64,000 nt of DNA from Caldilinea sp. CFX5. Lineage in GTDB: Bacteria; Chloroflexota; Anaerolineae; Caldilineales; Caldilineaceae. The DNA lies in assembly GCA_021405325.1 (NCBI GenBank), contig QWII01000004.1:101986-165985 (forward strand), given 5' to 3'. Numbering within the stretch: the stretch's first letter is position 1; the number at the start of each line of letters is the position of its first letter. A model generated the notes under the pieces. It ran no database searches, was not told where the DNA came from, and saw only the letters and a program-made list of their open reading frames with translations. Position numbers and translations under genes: made by a program. Positions 1 to 8,315 of this stretch are shown here, in pieces.

Positions 1-155
1 GCAGTCAACTTAGGCACCAGTTTGCGAATGCTACTGGTCTTGCCATTGCCAGTGCCGCCTAGCACCTCTTTCAACCCACGCTGATACTTCGCCATACAAC
101 GTTGATAATAGTCGCAGTAACCAACTGTCGGTTTGGCACTGTTTTGTTCTGTCAT
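1..155 (-). CDS. P-loop NTPase, N-terminal fragment (runs off window)
   Basis: The minus-strand reading frame begins with ATG at 155 and is still open at position 1, so only about 51 codons are present. The fragment contains GGTGNGKTSS near residue 33, a good Walker A nucleotide-binding loop, preceded by a Tyr/Cys-rich stretch (YCDYYQRC). The start lies 7 bases after the stop of the STAS/winged-helix gene, so the two are very probably co-transcribed. It could be an AAA-type, helicase-type or STAND-type NTPase; the visible part cannot decide. Function unknown. Confidence 0.6.
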   Translation of the reverse strand, partial: MTEQNSAKPTVGYCDYYQRCMAKYQRGLKEVLGGTGNGKTSSIRKLVPKLT

Positions 156-162
156 CGTTTTG

Positions 163-738
163 TTATTCCTCCCAGGGCCAGACATAATAGGTGTAAAGCA
201 ACCCTTTATCAGTGACTTCATAGCGGCGCTGGATCAATCTTTGGTCGTAAAGCCGTTTCAAACGATTGTTGGCTGCATTCAGGGCCAGTTCTAATTCAGC
301 CGCCAATCGGGGGGCGGTGATTTCTCTGCTTACCATGATCATGGTAAGCACTTGTTGCAAGCTCTTTTCCAGATGCCCAACCAATTGCCAGCCGCCATCG
401 CTTTGAATGGAAAAGAGGGCAAGGGTCAAGTTTTGGAGCGCAATAGCGGCATTCAGGTTGTCGGTCGCATCTTGTGAAAGCTGATTCAGGACAAGGCGGC
501 GCTGCCCATAGTGATCGTCCACAATTTCCTTCGCAAGTCGGATGATCGCTTCATCGACAAAGGAGACATCCATGGCATAGACCTCGGCAAAGTCTAAATA
601 CAAGGATTCCCCTTCCGGCAAGCTCAATAAATTTGTTTTGACCTGTTCATATACCCGTTCGCCTTTGGCACGGGTTAAGAGATAGCCTGATGGTAATCCC
701 ACGTCTTTGCCAAGTGCAAGCATAAATAGTCGTTGCAT
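163..738 (-). CDS. STAS-like (DUF4325-type) protein with C-terminal winged helix
   Basis: 191 residues. Residues about 20-105 look like a STAS-like/DUF4325 alpha-beta domain: a strand-helix pattern around GESLYLDFAEVYAMDVSFVD followed by an RLVL strand. Residues about 130-185 look like a winged helix-turn-helix (LAAELELALNAANNRLKRL, then a wing with RRYEV). STAS folds usually act as protein switches regulated by GHKL-type ATPases, and the gene upstream encodes exactly such an ATPase, so a partner-switch coupled to DNA binding is plausible. The downstream neighbour is a P-loop NTPase. Domain calls are from memory of the families; the function of this combination is inferred. Confidence 0.75.
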   Translation of the reverse strand: MQRLFMLALGKDVGLPSGYLLTRAKGERVYEQVKTNLLSLPEGESLYLDFAEVYAMDVSFVDEAIIRLAKEIVDDHYGQRRLVLNQLSQDATDNLNAAIALQNLTLALFSIQSDGGWQLVGHLEKSLQQVLTMIMVSREITAPRLAAELELALNAANNRLKRLYDQRLIQRRYEVTDKGLLYTYYVWPWEE

Positions 739-742
739 AATG

Positions 743-788
743 TTTTCACTTTTTCAATTTGCATATTCACTAAATTTAAGTGAAACAA
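743..788 (-). promoter_or_regulatory. Putative promoter with palindromic operator before the STAS/winged-helix gene
   Basis: Read on the minus strand, TTGTTT (788-783) and TATGCA (765-760) are separated by exactly 17 bases. That spacer is filled by the palindrome TTCACT-N7-AGTGAA (766-784 on plus). A further half-site, TTTTCACTT, lies at 743-751. The layout is typical of an autoregulatory repressor site, and the downstream gene encodes a winged helix. Both hexamers are imperfect. Confidence 0.4.
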
Positions 789-826
789 TATCTGTAGTAT
801 ATCAAGTGTGCGACAAAGGGTCAAAT

Positions 827-1696
827 TTAACGCGGCGGCAGATCTAATAAAATACCATTGAGCTTGACAACCACCTGTGTGCCAGGGATGAGCGCCAGGT
901 CATTGTTCTCGCGGCGTTTATTGGGCGCATGACTCAAGATCGATGCATTCTCGGAGCGAAACCATAACGCCCCGCCATCCTCAGCAATGATTTGCTCAAT
1001 GCTACGAAAGCCCAAACCACCACGCCCTGAAGCACGAGATGATTTGCCGGCCAGTGCAGCTTGCAAATAATGAAGCGTGGTCGCTGCAAATGAACCGTGA
1101 TGATCGATCAAGCTCTGGCGTACGCCCTTGCCCATGTCACAAATGGCAATCTGTACTTCGGACTTGCCTTGGGTTGGGCGTAGATAGCGTTGCACCATGA
1201 CCATGCTATGATGGTCGCCACTATGTTCAAAGGCGTTCTGGCATAATTCGCTTAGGATGCGCAGAATTTTCTCCAAGTTTGCCACTTGCAAGGGCAAACA
1301 GATTTGGCGCACACGGTGGACGATATCAAAGATGTCAGCCTCTTGGCGGATAGCCGTTAGTTCTAACAGATGATCGCTGTGTTTCGTTGATACTTTATTG
1401 GATTGGTAAGATATTTCTGGTGGAAGTAACCACGGGCTAGCAGTAGTAAAAACATTAATACGTGTGAGGTATTGCAAAACATTACTATCCATACCTACAA
1501 GTTGAACTGGGCGTCCTTGTTGCATACTGATCAACCTAGCACACGTAACAAGACCGATCACATCGTATGGGCCAAGAAATTTTGTTTTGGATAGATCAAA
1601 GTAGTGAATAATTTGATTGTTTGGCGAGGTGATTCGAGCATACAGTTGCTCCAATACAGCAATATCATTGTTGAGGCTGCCTACATTAAGTTTCAT
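827..1696 (-). CDS. STAS-GHKL ATPase (anti-sigma/histidine-kinase-like)
   Basis: 289 residues. The N-terminal third (about 25-80) has a STAS-like pattern (HYFDLSKTKFLGPYDVIGL). The C-terminal half carries GHKL ATPase motifs: N box ELCQNAFEHS (about 150), G1 DMGKGVR (about 187) and G2 GRGGLGFRSIEQI (about 223). There is no HisKA helix or membrane segment, so it resembles SpoIIAB/RsbW-type switch kinases rather than a sensor kinase. It is the first gene of a probable three-gene set (this, STAS/winged helix, P-loop NTPase), with an 88-base gap before the second. Having a STAS-like and a GHKL domain in one chain is unusual because these are normally separate, antagonistic proteins. Confidence 0.8.
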   Translation of the reverse strand: MKLNVGSLNNDIAVLEQLYARITSPNNQIIHYFDLSKTKFLGPYDVIGLVTCARLISMQQGRPVQLVGMDSNVLQYLTRINVFTTASPWLLPPEISYQSNKVSTKHSDHLLELTAIRQEADIFDIVHRVRQICLPLQVANLEKILRILSELCQNAFEHSGDHHSMVMVQRYLRPTQGKSEVQIAICDMGKGVRQSLIDHHGSFAATTLHYLQAALAGKSSRASGRGGLGFRSIEQIIAEDGGALWFRSENASILSHAPNKRRENNDLALIPGTQVVVKLNGILLDLPPR

Positions 1697-1868
1697 GCCT
1701 GATTCTATCTTATACTCTTTCCACTACTATTTAAAGCTAGCATCATATCTCAACGGTTTGCATAATCGCCCACGGTTCGCGCAATTAAGATTCGTTCTCT
1801 GGAAGAATTCGACAAAATCAAGGTGTTTTTCCTGTATTTCCAGAGAGCGCCGAACGGGGGGTGATTAC

Positions 1869-3479
1869 TTATGGTTGACCAGAACCACCCCGATACCGCC
1901 AGATCGACCCCGCCGGCTCCATCTGTTCCGCTGGCCAGTAGGAGAACTTTTCGCTGAAGAAGACGCTACGGTTTTCGGCGTTGCGTATAACAATCTCTTC
2001 CACCGAGCGACTTTCGCCCACCACCTCAGGGTAAAGCGTTGCGACCAGCCGTTGATACCACGGAAATTGATACAACGCATAGTTGATCAACACCACCTCC
2101 GGCGCCTCTTCCCGCAACACGCCGCTGCCCCATGCCGCGTACCAGAGCGCAAAGGTTTCAGCATCGGCGCTGCTGATGATGATGCTATTGGGTTCGACGA
2201 CATCAAGAACGCCTGCAATAAATTGATCGACCTGGCGATCCTGCCGTAACGATTGGGTTGACCAGCGCCAACTGGTCAGGCCGACCAGACCCACCATGGT
2301 CACCACGGCCAGACCGAACGCCACCCGTTCCAGTGATAAGCTTGCCTGTTGTGGCCGCACCCGTTGCAGCCAGCGCAGCCCTTCTTCCTTCACCCAAGCT
2401 AACATCGCCGCATAGCCAACGCCCAACCAGAGCGCCGCCAGCCAGACCACCGGCAACAGGTAGATTTCACTGTCGCGCGTATAGTAGTTGATTGAGTAGA
2501 CACTAACTGGGATGAGCCAGATCAGGCTAAAATTGCGCAACTCACCGTGAAGGCGATCCCAATGCGACAGGCCCAACAAGGCAATCGCCAGCCCAACCGG
2601 CGTATATTGAATTGTGATAGTACTGGCCCAGGCGGCAATCCGACTGAGGATCGTCGAGGAGGGAGCGCTGAAGAGATAGCCCCGATAGGCAGCGCCGCTT
2701 ACCAGCCACCAGAAACCGTCCCAATTATCCGGGTAGCCCCAGTTTATCGGCGACGGCGGCAGCATAGCCGCGGCCAGCGGAATGCGCAGATAGCAGAGCA
2801 AGCCGGCGCCAACACCCACCGCCATGATAACGGCTACGTAGCCAAACGCCCGCCAGTTGCCCCCTTCCTGACGCCAGCGGTAGTAGAAAACGGCCGGCAA
2901 GAGCAGAAAAAAGGTCAAATGATGCGCCACGCCCAGAGCAATGACCAATGCCAGCCACCACCTTCGCCCCGGCTGGACAAAGAGCGCCCACCCCAGCAGT
3001 GCGATCAGCAAGCTGTGCAAGGCATAAACTTCGGTGATCACCGCCTGCCCCCATGCCAGCGGCGCCACGGCCCACGCCAGAGCGGCGAGCATCGCCCATA
3101 GCCAGGGAAGCTCCGTTTTTGTCAGCAGAGCCATGCTCACACGCGCCGTTACGCCAACACTGGCCGCCCCCAGCAGACAACTGAGCAGGTTGCCATACCA
3201 GGCAAAGTTATCCCCCTGCGCTACCCAGCTACAGAAGCGCAGCCAGCCTTGTAAGAGCATTATATAGAGCGGGTAACCGGGCGGATGGGGCACGCCATTG
3301 GTGAGGGCGACCGTTAACAACTCGGCGCCGTCAGCGCCAAAGTGCGACCAGGTCAACCCCGGCGGCGCACTGGCAAGGTAGAGGCAAAAGGCAAGCCCCG
3401 CAGCCAATAGCGGGCTGAAATCCGTCAACCGACGAAACTTTGTCGCTTGTGGTTTGGCGCTATACACTGAAAAGGCCAC
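1869..3479 (-). CDS. DUF2723 membrane glycosyltransferase (GT117-like)
   Basis: 536 residues with about ten hydrophobic segments. The N-terminal hallmark of DUF2723 is clear: TWSHFGADGAELLTVALTNG followed by VPHPPGYPLY (about residues 44-75), with the Asp/Glu expected in the first loop of GT-C transferases. The C-terminal 150 residues form a soluble domain. Family members are polytopic lipid-linked-sugar-dependent glycosyltransferases; acceptor and sugar are unknown here. It is separated from the SH3/DUF11 gene by a palindromic repeat but lies in the same orientation as the surface-protein genes. Confidence 0.85.
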   Translation of the reverse strand: MAFSVYSAKPQATKFRRLTDFSPLLAAGLAFCLYLASAPPGLTWSHFGADGAELLTVALTNGVPHPPGYPLYIMLLQGWLRFCSWVAQGDNFAWYGNLLSCLLGAASVGVTARVSMALLTKTELPWLWAMLAALAWAVAPLAWGQAVITEVYALHSLLIALLGWALFVQPGRRWWLALVIALGVAHHLTFFLLLPAVFYYRWRQEGGNWRAFGYVAVIMAVGVGAGLLCYLRIPLAAAMLPPSPINWGYPDNWDGFWWLVSGAAYRGYLFSAPSSTILSRIAAWASTITIQYTPVGLAIALLGLSHWDRLHGELRNFSLIWLIPVSVYSINYYTRDSEIYLLPVVWLAALWLGVGYAAMLAWVKEEGLRWLQRVRPQQASLSLERVAFGLAVVTMVGLVGLTSWRWSTQSLRQDRQVDQFIAGVLDVVEPNSIIISSADAETFALWYAAWGSGVLREEAPEVVLINYALYQFPWYQRLVATLYPEVVGESRSVEEIVIRNAENRSVFFSEKFSYWPAEQMEPAGSIWRYRGGSGQP

Positions 3480-3497
3480 TCTTCTTTACTCTGCAAA

Positions 3498-3572
3498 TAG
3501 CGGCGCGGATCCAGCTTCCGCGGATTGTGTCGGACAAAGCGACGATCCGCGGAAGCTGAATCCGCGCCGCTA
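3498..3572. repeat. Intergenic palindrome, 28-base arms
   Basis: Arms 3498-3525 and 3545-3572 are complementary at 27 of 28 positions, with a 19-base loop. It lies between the DUF2723 gene start and the SH3/DUF11 stop. There is no T-tract, so it is a REP-like element rather than a textbook terminator. Confidence 0.8.
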
Positions 3573-3583
3573 GCCGTCCATTG

Positions 3584-4621
3584 TTACCGGAAGTCGGGCA
3601 GGTTGACCGGCGGCATCCCAATCGTGATCCCGGCGGTGACCGGTTGGACGTTATCTGCCCCGGCGACGGCCAGATTATCCAACACCGTGCCATTGATCAG
3701 TTGCGCTGAAACGCTTACCTGGACACTGGCCGAGACCGACGCGCCGGCCTGTAACTCCGGCCAGCGGAAGATGACCACGGTGCGGCTGATCGGCGCTGTT
3801 TCGGTCAGGAATTCACCGGCGCTTAATGGGTCGGCGCTGAGAAAGCCCAGTTCTGCCGGTAGCTCATTGCGCACCTCGACATTAGTTGCCGCGGCCGCGC
3901 CGGCATTGTTGATCTGATAGACCAGAGTGATTGTGCTGCCTTGCCACGCATACGGTGGATTCTGCTGCACTTGCAATTCTAGCAGACCGGCTGCGCTGGG
4001 TGTTGTCGTCGTCGGCACGGCGTTGGGATCGACGGTGGGCACGGGCGTCGGTGGTGGCGGTGTAGGGATGGCGCCGTCGATGGCAATCAGCACATTGGCC
4101 TGACCTAAATCAAAATTGGGCGTAATAAACTGTGCCGCCATCCAGCCATCTTGGGTTGTGCCACTGATACAGCAAGCGCGCCACCAGTCGCCAAACTCGT
4201 TGCGGCTCAGGATCGTCACTGTCTCTCCCTGTGAAACGGTGCCGATGACTGGGTAGGTAGTGCCTGGCCCCTGGCGTACATTCAAACGCTGCACCTGCAC
4301 CACACCGGTAAACCCAGGAACGGCGGTGGGCTGTGGTGCAGGCGTGTTGGTCGGTGGCGGCGGTTGATTGTTATCATCATCGTCGTCATCATTGTTATCC
4401 GGCACAGGCGTGGCTGTCGGCACAGGCTGCGTATCGGGGGTGGGCGTCGGCGGCGGCACCGTTTGGTGCAGCGGCGCGGCCAGACCAGTGGTAACATGAC
4501 TGACCAGGAGGAAGGTCAGGGCAAGGCTAACGAGGCCGCTCCAATAGCGGCGCAGCAACCGTCCAGTATAGCGTCCAGTGTGTCGTCCAACGTGTATCGT
4601 AGAACCAAGCAGGTGCTTCAT
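3584..4621 (-). CDS. Secreted SH3b / DUF11 surface protein
   Basis: 345 residues from the ATG at 4621; longer upstream starts would overlap the glycosyltransferase gene and displace the signal sequence. An Arg-rich n-region is followed by a hydrophobic core (LVSLALTFLLVSHVTTGLAA), a probable Sec signal. A Pro/Thr linker with an unbroken run of six Asp comes next, then a bacterial SH3 domain (LNVRQGPGTTYPVIGTV, about 110-165), a second Pro/Thr linker and a DUF11-like beta domain (about 215-330). No LPxTG motif, terminal helix or positive tail is visible, so cell-wall sorting is not supported. Start is 13 bases after the preceding stop: likely same operon. Confidence 0.8.
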   Translation of the reverse strand: MKHLLGSTIHVGRHTGRYTGRLLRRYWSGLVSLALTFLLVSHVTTGLAAPLHQTVPPPTPTPDTQPVPTATPVPDNNDDDDDDNNQPPPPTNTPAPQPTAVPGFTGVVQVQRLNVRQGPGTTYPVIGTVSQGETVTILSRNEFGDWWRACCISGTTQDGWMAAQFITPNFDLGQANVLIAIDGAIPTPPPPTPVPTVDPNAVPTTTTPSAAGLLELQVQQNPPYAWQGSTITLVYQINNAGAAAATNVEVRNELPAELGFLSADPLSAGEFLTETAPISRTVVIFRWPELQAGASVSASVQVSVSAQLINGTVLDNLAVAGADNVQPVTAGITIGMPPVNLPDFR

Positions 4622-4634
4622 GGTCAATCTCCAA

Positions 4635-6296
4635 TCAATAAGCGCCATCGCCACGGATAATGGCCGGGAGGGTCCGTAGCATGATACTGAAATCGCGCCG
4701 TAGGCTATAATTCTCAATGTAATCCAGTTCAAGCCGCAGCCGTTCGGTCAGGGAAAGATTGCCCCGCCCATTCACTTGCATGGGGCCGGTTAACCCCGGC
4801 TTGACGGCCAGCCGTCGCCGTTGGTAATCCTCATACAGTTCCACGAGGCGCGCATCTTCCGGGCGGGGGCCGACCAGACTCATGTCGCCGATCAAGACAT
4901 TGTAAAATTGCGGCGTCTCGTCCAGACTGGCGCGCCGCAAGAGGCGGCCCACCCGCGTCACCCGCGGGTCGTCGGCAATTTTGTAGACCGGTTCGGGCAG
5001 CTTCTCCAGATCGACCAGCTTGGTTAACTGTTCATCAGCGTCGCACACCATGCTGCGCAGCTTGACAATGCGAAAGGGGCGGCCGTATTCGCCAATGCGC
5101 GTCTGCCAGTAGAAGACCGCGCCGGGGGAGTCCAGTTTGATGGCAATGGCGGCCACAGCAATGATGGGCGCCGAAATGATCAACCCCACCAACGCACCGA
5201 CAATGTCAACGGCGCGTTTGATCAGCCGCTTCCAACCAGGGATGACCGGCTGGTGCAGATCGGCCGGCGCACCGGCAAAGCGAATGGTGCCGATGACAAA
5301 GCCGGCGCCCAATGCGATCGCCCGTACAAAGAGCATCCCCACACTTCCCGGCGCCATTGTCGGCGCTTTCTGCGCCACTTTGGTGAGAAAAGGGAGCGCC
5401 GTGCCGATAAAGGCGAAAATCAACCCAATCACCGGCAGCCAGAGCCAATCCAACAGCGGCCAGATCAACCCGGCCAGCGCCAGGGGCAGCAACCCCAGAA
5501 TGCCGATCAGCAACAGGATCTGAAGCTTGAGCGCTTGCGGCGTGTGGCTGTCATGCACCATCCGTTCCGGGTGCCAGCGGGTGAGCAGCGCTTTCCAGTA
5601 ACCGATCAAGTATTTGCGCCGGGCGTAGTCCCAGACATCGCGATCATGGGCGTGGTAGACCTGGGCGTCCGGCACAAAGCGGAGTTCATAGCCCTTTTGC
5701 GCCAGCCGGAAGCTAAATTCCTGATCCTCGACGGACGCAGTGGTAAAGGTGGCATCAAAGCCGCCATTGGCGAGGAAGATGTCGCGCCGGTAGCCGGCTG
5801 AATAGGTGTCGATAAAATCGATGGCCGGCTGTTGCCGCATGCGATCATAGCGATCTTCGTATTCAAGCTGGACAAAACGGGGCGTAAAGGTGGGCCGGTT
5901 GGTGAGATAGGCGCCTTTGATGCCGACGACATCGGGTTGGGTAAAAGCAGCCATCATAGCGGCAATCCAGGTGGGGGTAGGGGCGCAATCGGCATCGGTA
6001 AAGAGCAGCAGATCGGCCCGCGCCACTTGGGCGCCATGATTGCGCGCTGCCGCCGGGCCGGCATTGGCCTGCTGCACCAGCCGCGCTTGCACCTGTGGAT
6101 GAGCGGTGATCCAATCTTGCACGAACGTTGCTGTCGTGTCTTTGGAACCGTCATCCACAATGATCACTTCATATTGCTCGGAGGGCGTTGTTTGCGTAGC
6201 GAGAGCATGGAGACAGCCTGCAATCGTCGCCACGCCATTGTAGACGGGCACGATCACAGAACAGATCAAGCCGTTTGCATTCGCCTGGTGATTCAC
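4635..6296 (-). CDS. GT2 glycosyltransferase fused to polyprenyl sugar-phosphate transferase
   Basis: 553 residues. Residues 1-230 are a family 2 glycosyltransferase: SVIVPVYNG, VIIVDDGSKD and a DAD metal-binding site (LLFTDADCAP). Three hydrophobic segments follow (about 255-340). Residues about 355-553 are a WbaP/PglC-like phospho-sugar transferase: KRAVDIVGALVGLIISAP membrane hairpin, KLRSM, RRASLDETPQ, and MSLVGPRPEDARLV followed by KPGLTGPMQVNGR. Normally these are separate proteins: one primes undecaprenyl phosphate with the first sugar, the other extends the glycan. A fusion suggests direct hand-over of the primed lipid. It starts 2 bases after the sortase-like gene stop, so the two are translationally linked. 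Confidence 0.88.
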   Translation of the reverse strand: MNHQANANGLICSVIVPVYNGVATIAGCLHALATQTTPSEQYEVIIVDDGSKDTTATFVQDWITAHPQVQARLVQQANAGPAAARNHGAQVARADLLLFTDADCAPTPTWIAAMMAAFTQPDVVGIKGAYLTNRPTFTPRFVQLEYEDRYDRMRQQPAIDFIDTYSAGYRRDIFLANGGFDATFTTASVEDQEFSFRLAQKGYELRFVPDAQVYHAHDRDVWDYARRKYLIGYWKALLTRWHPERMVHDSHTPQALKLQILLLIGILGLLPLALAGLIWPLLDWLWLPVIGLIFAFIGTALPFLTKVAQKAPTMAPGSVGMLFVRAIALGAGFVIGTIRFAGAPADLHQPVIPGWKRLIKRAVDIVGALVGLIISAPIIAVAAIAIKLDSPGAVFYWQTRIGEYGRPFRIVKLRSMVCDADEQLTKLVDLEKLPEPVYKIADDPRVTRVGRLLRRASLDETPQFYNVLIGDMSLVGPRPEDARLVELYEDYQRRRLAVKPGLTGPMQVNGRGNLSLTERLRLELDYIENYSLRRDFSIMLRTLPAIIRGDGAY

Positions 6297-6298
6297 AA

Positions 6299-6949
6299 TT
6301 ACTCCCCCGTCCCTACATATTCAGCAACGGCGAAGATGCGATGGGTGGTGGTAAAATCGGGCCAGCCGGTAAGCAAGGTCAACTGTGGCACAGTCGTGGG
6401 CGCGACATAGGTCTGCGCCAACGCATTGTCCTCCTCGGTGGCGCCGACCAGCGGAATCGGTTCGCTCACCGCGGTCACCCGATAGACAAAGACCTGTCCC
6501 TGTTCATCCACAAGCTGTAGCTCTTGACCAACCGTAATATCGCCCAATGCCAACGGGGCAAAGAGCGCTTCGCCACTGGCCTGATGACCGGAGAGAATGG
6601 TATTCCCCGTTCCGCCGGCGCCGGCGCTGTTGGCGTGCCAGCCGATGCTATCCAACGGCACGATCCATTCGGTGGTGCGTTGACCGTTGGCTTCCGTCAC
6701 TACCCAGCCCATAGTTGTGACCGGCAAGGCCAACGCCAGATCAGGGATACGCAACTGAACAGGCGGCAAGCCCGCATAGGGTTCAGCAGTAGGTTCTTCA
6801 ACCGGTGTGGGTGTCGAATCAGGCGTTGCGGCGGGTGCTTGAATTGGCTGACAGCCCAGTACGAGAACAAGACTGACCAGCAGAACGAGTAGTAAACTGG
6901 CACGATTACGGTAATGCGTGTGCAATCGGATCTTGCTGGGTTGACTCAT
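6299..6949 (-). CDS. Sortase-fold lipoprotein lacking the catalytic cysteine
   Basis: 216 residues. An N-terminal hydrophobic stretch ends in LVLVLGCQ, a lipobox predicting a lipid-anchored Cys at about residue 33, followed by a Pro/Thr linker. Residues about 65-210 match the sortase beta barrel, with the expected His in TILSGHQASG and the closing segment LTLLTGWPDFTTTHR, where active enzymes read TLxTC and have a downstream Arg. Here the Cys codon is GGC (Gly); Cys would need TGC, a single-base difference. The fold and catalytic His and Arg regions are kept but the nucleophile is gone, so transpeptidation is unlikely. It may bind or position surface proteins encoded next door. Confidence 0.8.
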   Translation of the reverse strand: MSQPSKIRLHTHYRNRASLLLVLLVSLVLVLGCQPIQAPAATPDSTPTPVEEPTAEPYAGLPPVQLRIPDLALALPVTTMGWVVTEANGQRTTEWIVPLDSIGWHANSAGAGGTGNTILSGHQASGEALFAPLALGDITVGQELQLVDEQGQVFVYRVTAVSEPIPLVGATEEDNALAQTYVAPTTVPQLTLLTGWPDFTTTHRIFAVAEYVGTGE

Positions 6950-7031
6950 GCGCTATTCCTTTGTCATTCAAACCAGAGCGTTTGCCTGCTTCCCATCGGC
7001 CGGTTGTCTGCCTGCGCTTGTCAGATGACAA

Positions 7032-7145
7032 AACGTCCTTTCGCTCATCTACAGAAAGTGTGAGGTTTCGACCCGCCACACCTGTCAGGTTTTGGAAACC
7101 TGACAGGTGTTCACACTTTCCGTAGATGAGCCAACGTCCTTTCGC
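7032..7145. repeat. MITE-like palindromic element flanked by 13-base direct repeats
   Basis: The 13-base sequence AACGTCCTTTCGC occurs at 7032-7044 and 7133-7145. Between the copies, outer arms 7044-7063 and 7111-7130 are complementary at 19 of 20 positions, and an inner perfect palindrome has 14-base arms (7079-7092 and 7096-7109). Nested inverted repeats bounded by direct repeats look like a small non-autonomous insertion with target duplication. Confidence 0.65.
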
Positions 7146-7263
7146 CAATCAGGGAAGCAACGCTGGTTACCCAAAATTTGTATCAAGCCGCCATTGTACG
7201 CGATGTAAGGGAATTGCGCAAAGCGCAGCGCGTGATTTTTCCGGTTCAATGGCAGGGCGGAGG

Positions 7264-7314
7264 GGCCGGTGGGTTCGTTGGTTGAGCTTGCCGAAACCAA
7301 CGAACCCACCGGCC
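7264..7314. repeat. Palindrome with 20-base perfect arms
   Basis: Arms 7264-7283 and 7295-7314 are perfectly complementary with an 11-base loop (GAGCTTGCCGA). The loop resembles that of the palindrome at 56439-56507 (GAGCCTGTCGA), suggesting one REP family with variable stems. Confidence 0.75.
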
Positions 7315-7334
7315 TGAATTTCCAAGAACCAACA

Positions 7335-7874
7335 TTATTCACAACGGGCGCAGCTTTGGGCATGACGGCGCAACTGACCCATCACATCAATCTCGGTCTC
7401 GAAATCGCGCCGCACCGGTACATTCTCGGCGCCGCAAAAATCACAGCGCCCGCGGTGAGGAAAGCGCGACGCCATGGCTTTTGCCATGGCCACCTGTTCC
7501 CGCACAGCGCGCTCACCGGCAAATAGTTCGACAAAACGGCGCACCTGACTGTCCGTTTCATTCTTCAAGGCGCGCGCCAGGATCGGTTCAAAGGCCGGAT
7601 CATCCGGGCGGCCACCATCTTCCAGCGTATGCCACGCCGCCCGCCGCACCTGTACATCGGGATCTTCCATCATGCGATAGAGTGCATGCCAGACCTCATC
7701 GATCCGCCGGCGCACATGACACGGGCAAAGATTTTGCGCCGCCACCGCGCGCTCCGCCGGGTCGAGACTGCAGGAGAGTTCGAGCAAGCCGTCGATTTCA
7801 TCGCCGCGGGTGCGGTGTTCCCCCGGCCGAAATGCCGCCTTTTGATATTTGTTCATGCCTTTCTGTTTGCGCAT
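7335..7874 (-). CDS. HEAT-repeat-like protein with C-terminal zinc-binding Cys pairs
   Basis: About 179 residues. Start at 7874 is preferred over 7877 because AGGAG then lies 6 rather than 3 bases upstream. The middle (about 40-130) has helical-pair features of HEAT repeats: DPAERAVAAQNL and DPDVQVRRAAWHTLED. The C-terminus has CDFCG and, some 30 residues later, CARC, two Cys pairs able to bind one zinc. An upstream CPCHVR adds further metal ligands. Single gene between palindromes and a 440-base gap. Specific function unknown. Confidence 0.7.
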   Translation of the reverse strand: MRKQKGMNKYQKAAFRPGEHRTRGDEIDGLLELSCSLDPAERAVAAQNLCPCHVRRRIDEVWHALYRMMEDPDVQVRRAAWHTLEDGGRPDDPAFEPILARALKNETDSQVRRFVELFAGERAVREQVAMAKAMASRFPHRGRCDFCGAENVPVRRDFETEIDVMGQLRRHAQSCARCE

Positions 7875-8315
7875 CATCTGCTCCTATTGGATCGTTCGCA
7901 CAGAAGAAACGTCAAGCAATGACTGTGGCCAGCGCCAGTGTAACTACTCAGAGCGGGCTTAGTAATTACGCCCTAGTTTAGCATAGTTCGACCATTTTTC
8001 AATTTTTTGCGCGCCGGTAAGAGCGCCATGGCCGCCGCATAACCTTGATCTCCGGTGTAGCATATCGCCACGACGTTTTTACGGTATTGTGCTTTTAGCA
8101 TAATGGAGAGCGAACATCGTTATTTTTGGTGATTATCATATAAATTGTCATGATTGCAAGTGAAAATCAAGGCGAGTGGGCGGGTAAAGCGTTACAACTT
8201 TGTGACATTTTCTCGAACAACTTCCGGCAGAATCAGCAAATTTTAGTAAATTGCGCTGGCAGGGAACATCGTTCTCATTACATGGATCTTACAACTCAAT
8301 GATTGGCCTCTACGA
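7875..8315. other. Intergenic region without recognised gene
   Basis: About 440 bases between the kdpE stop and the HEAT/zinc gene start. No convincing open frame, RNA gene or terminator seen. The part from about 8100 to 8290 is visibly AT-richer than its surroundings and may hold promoter elements for the minus-strand gene. Confidence 0.5.

Noticed and set aside
4340..4440. Asp-rich run in the SH3/DUF11 protein as a calcium-binding repeat
   Set aside because: It is a plain run of Asp in a Pro/Thr linker without EF-hand or RTX spacing.
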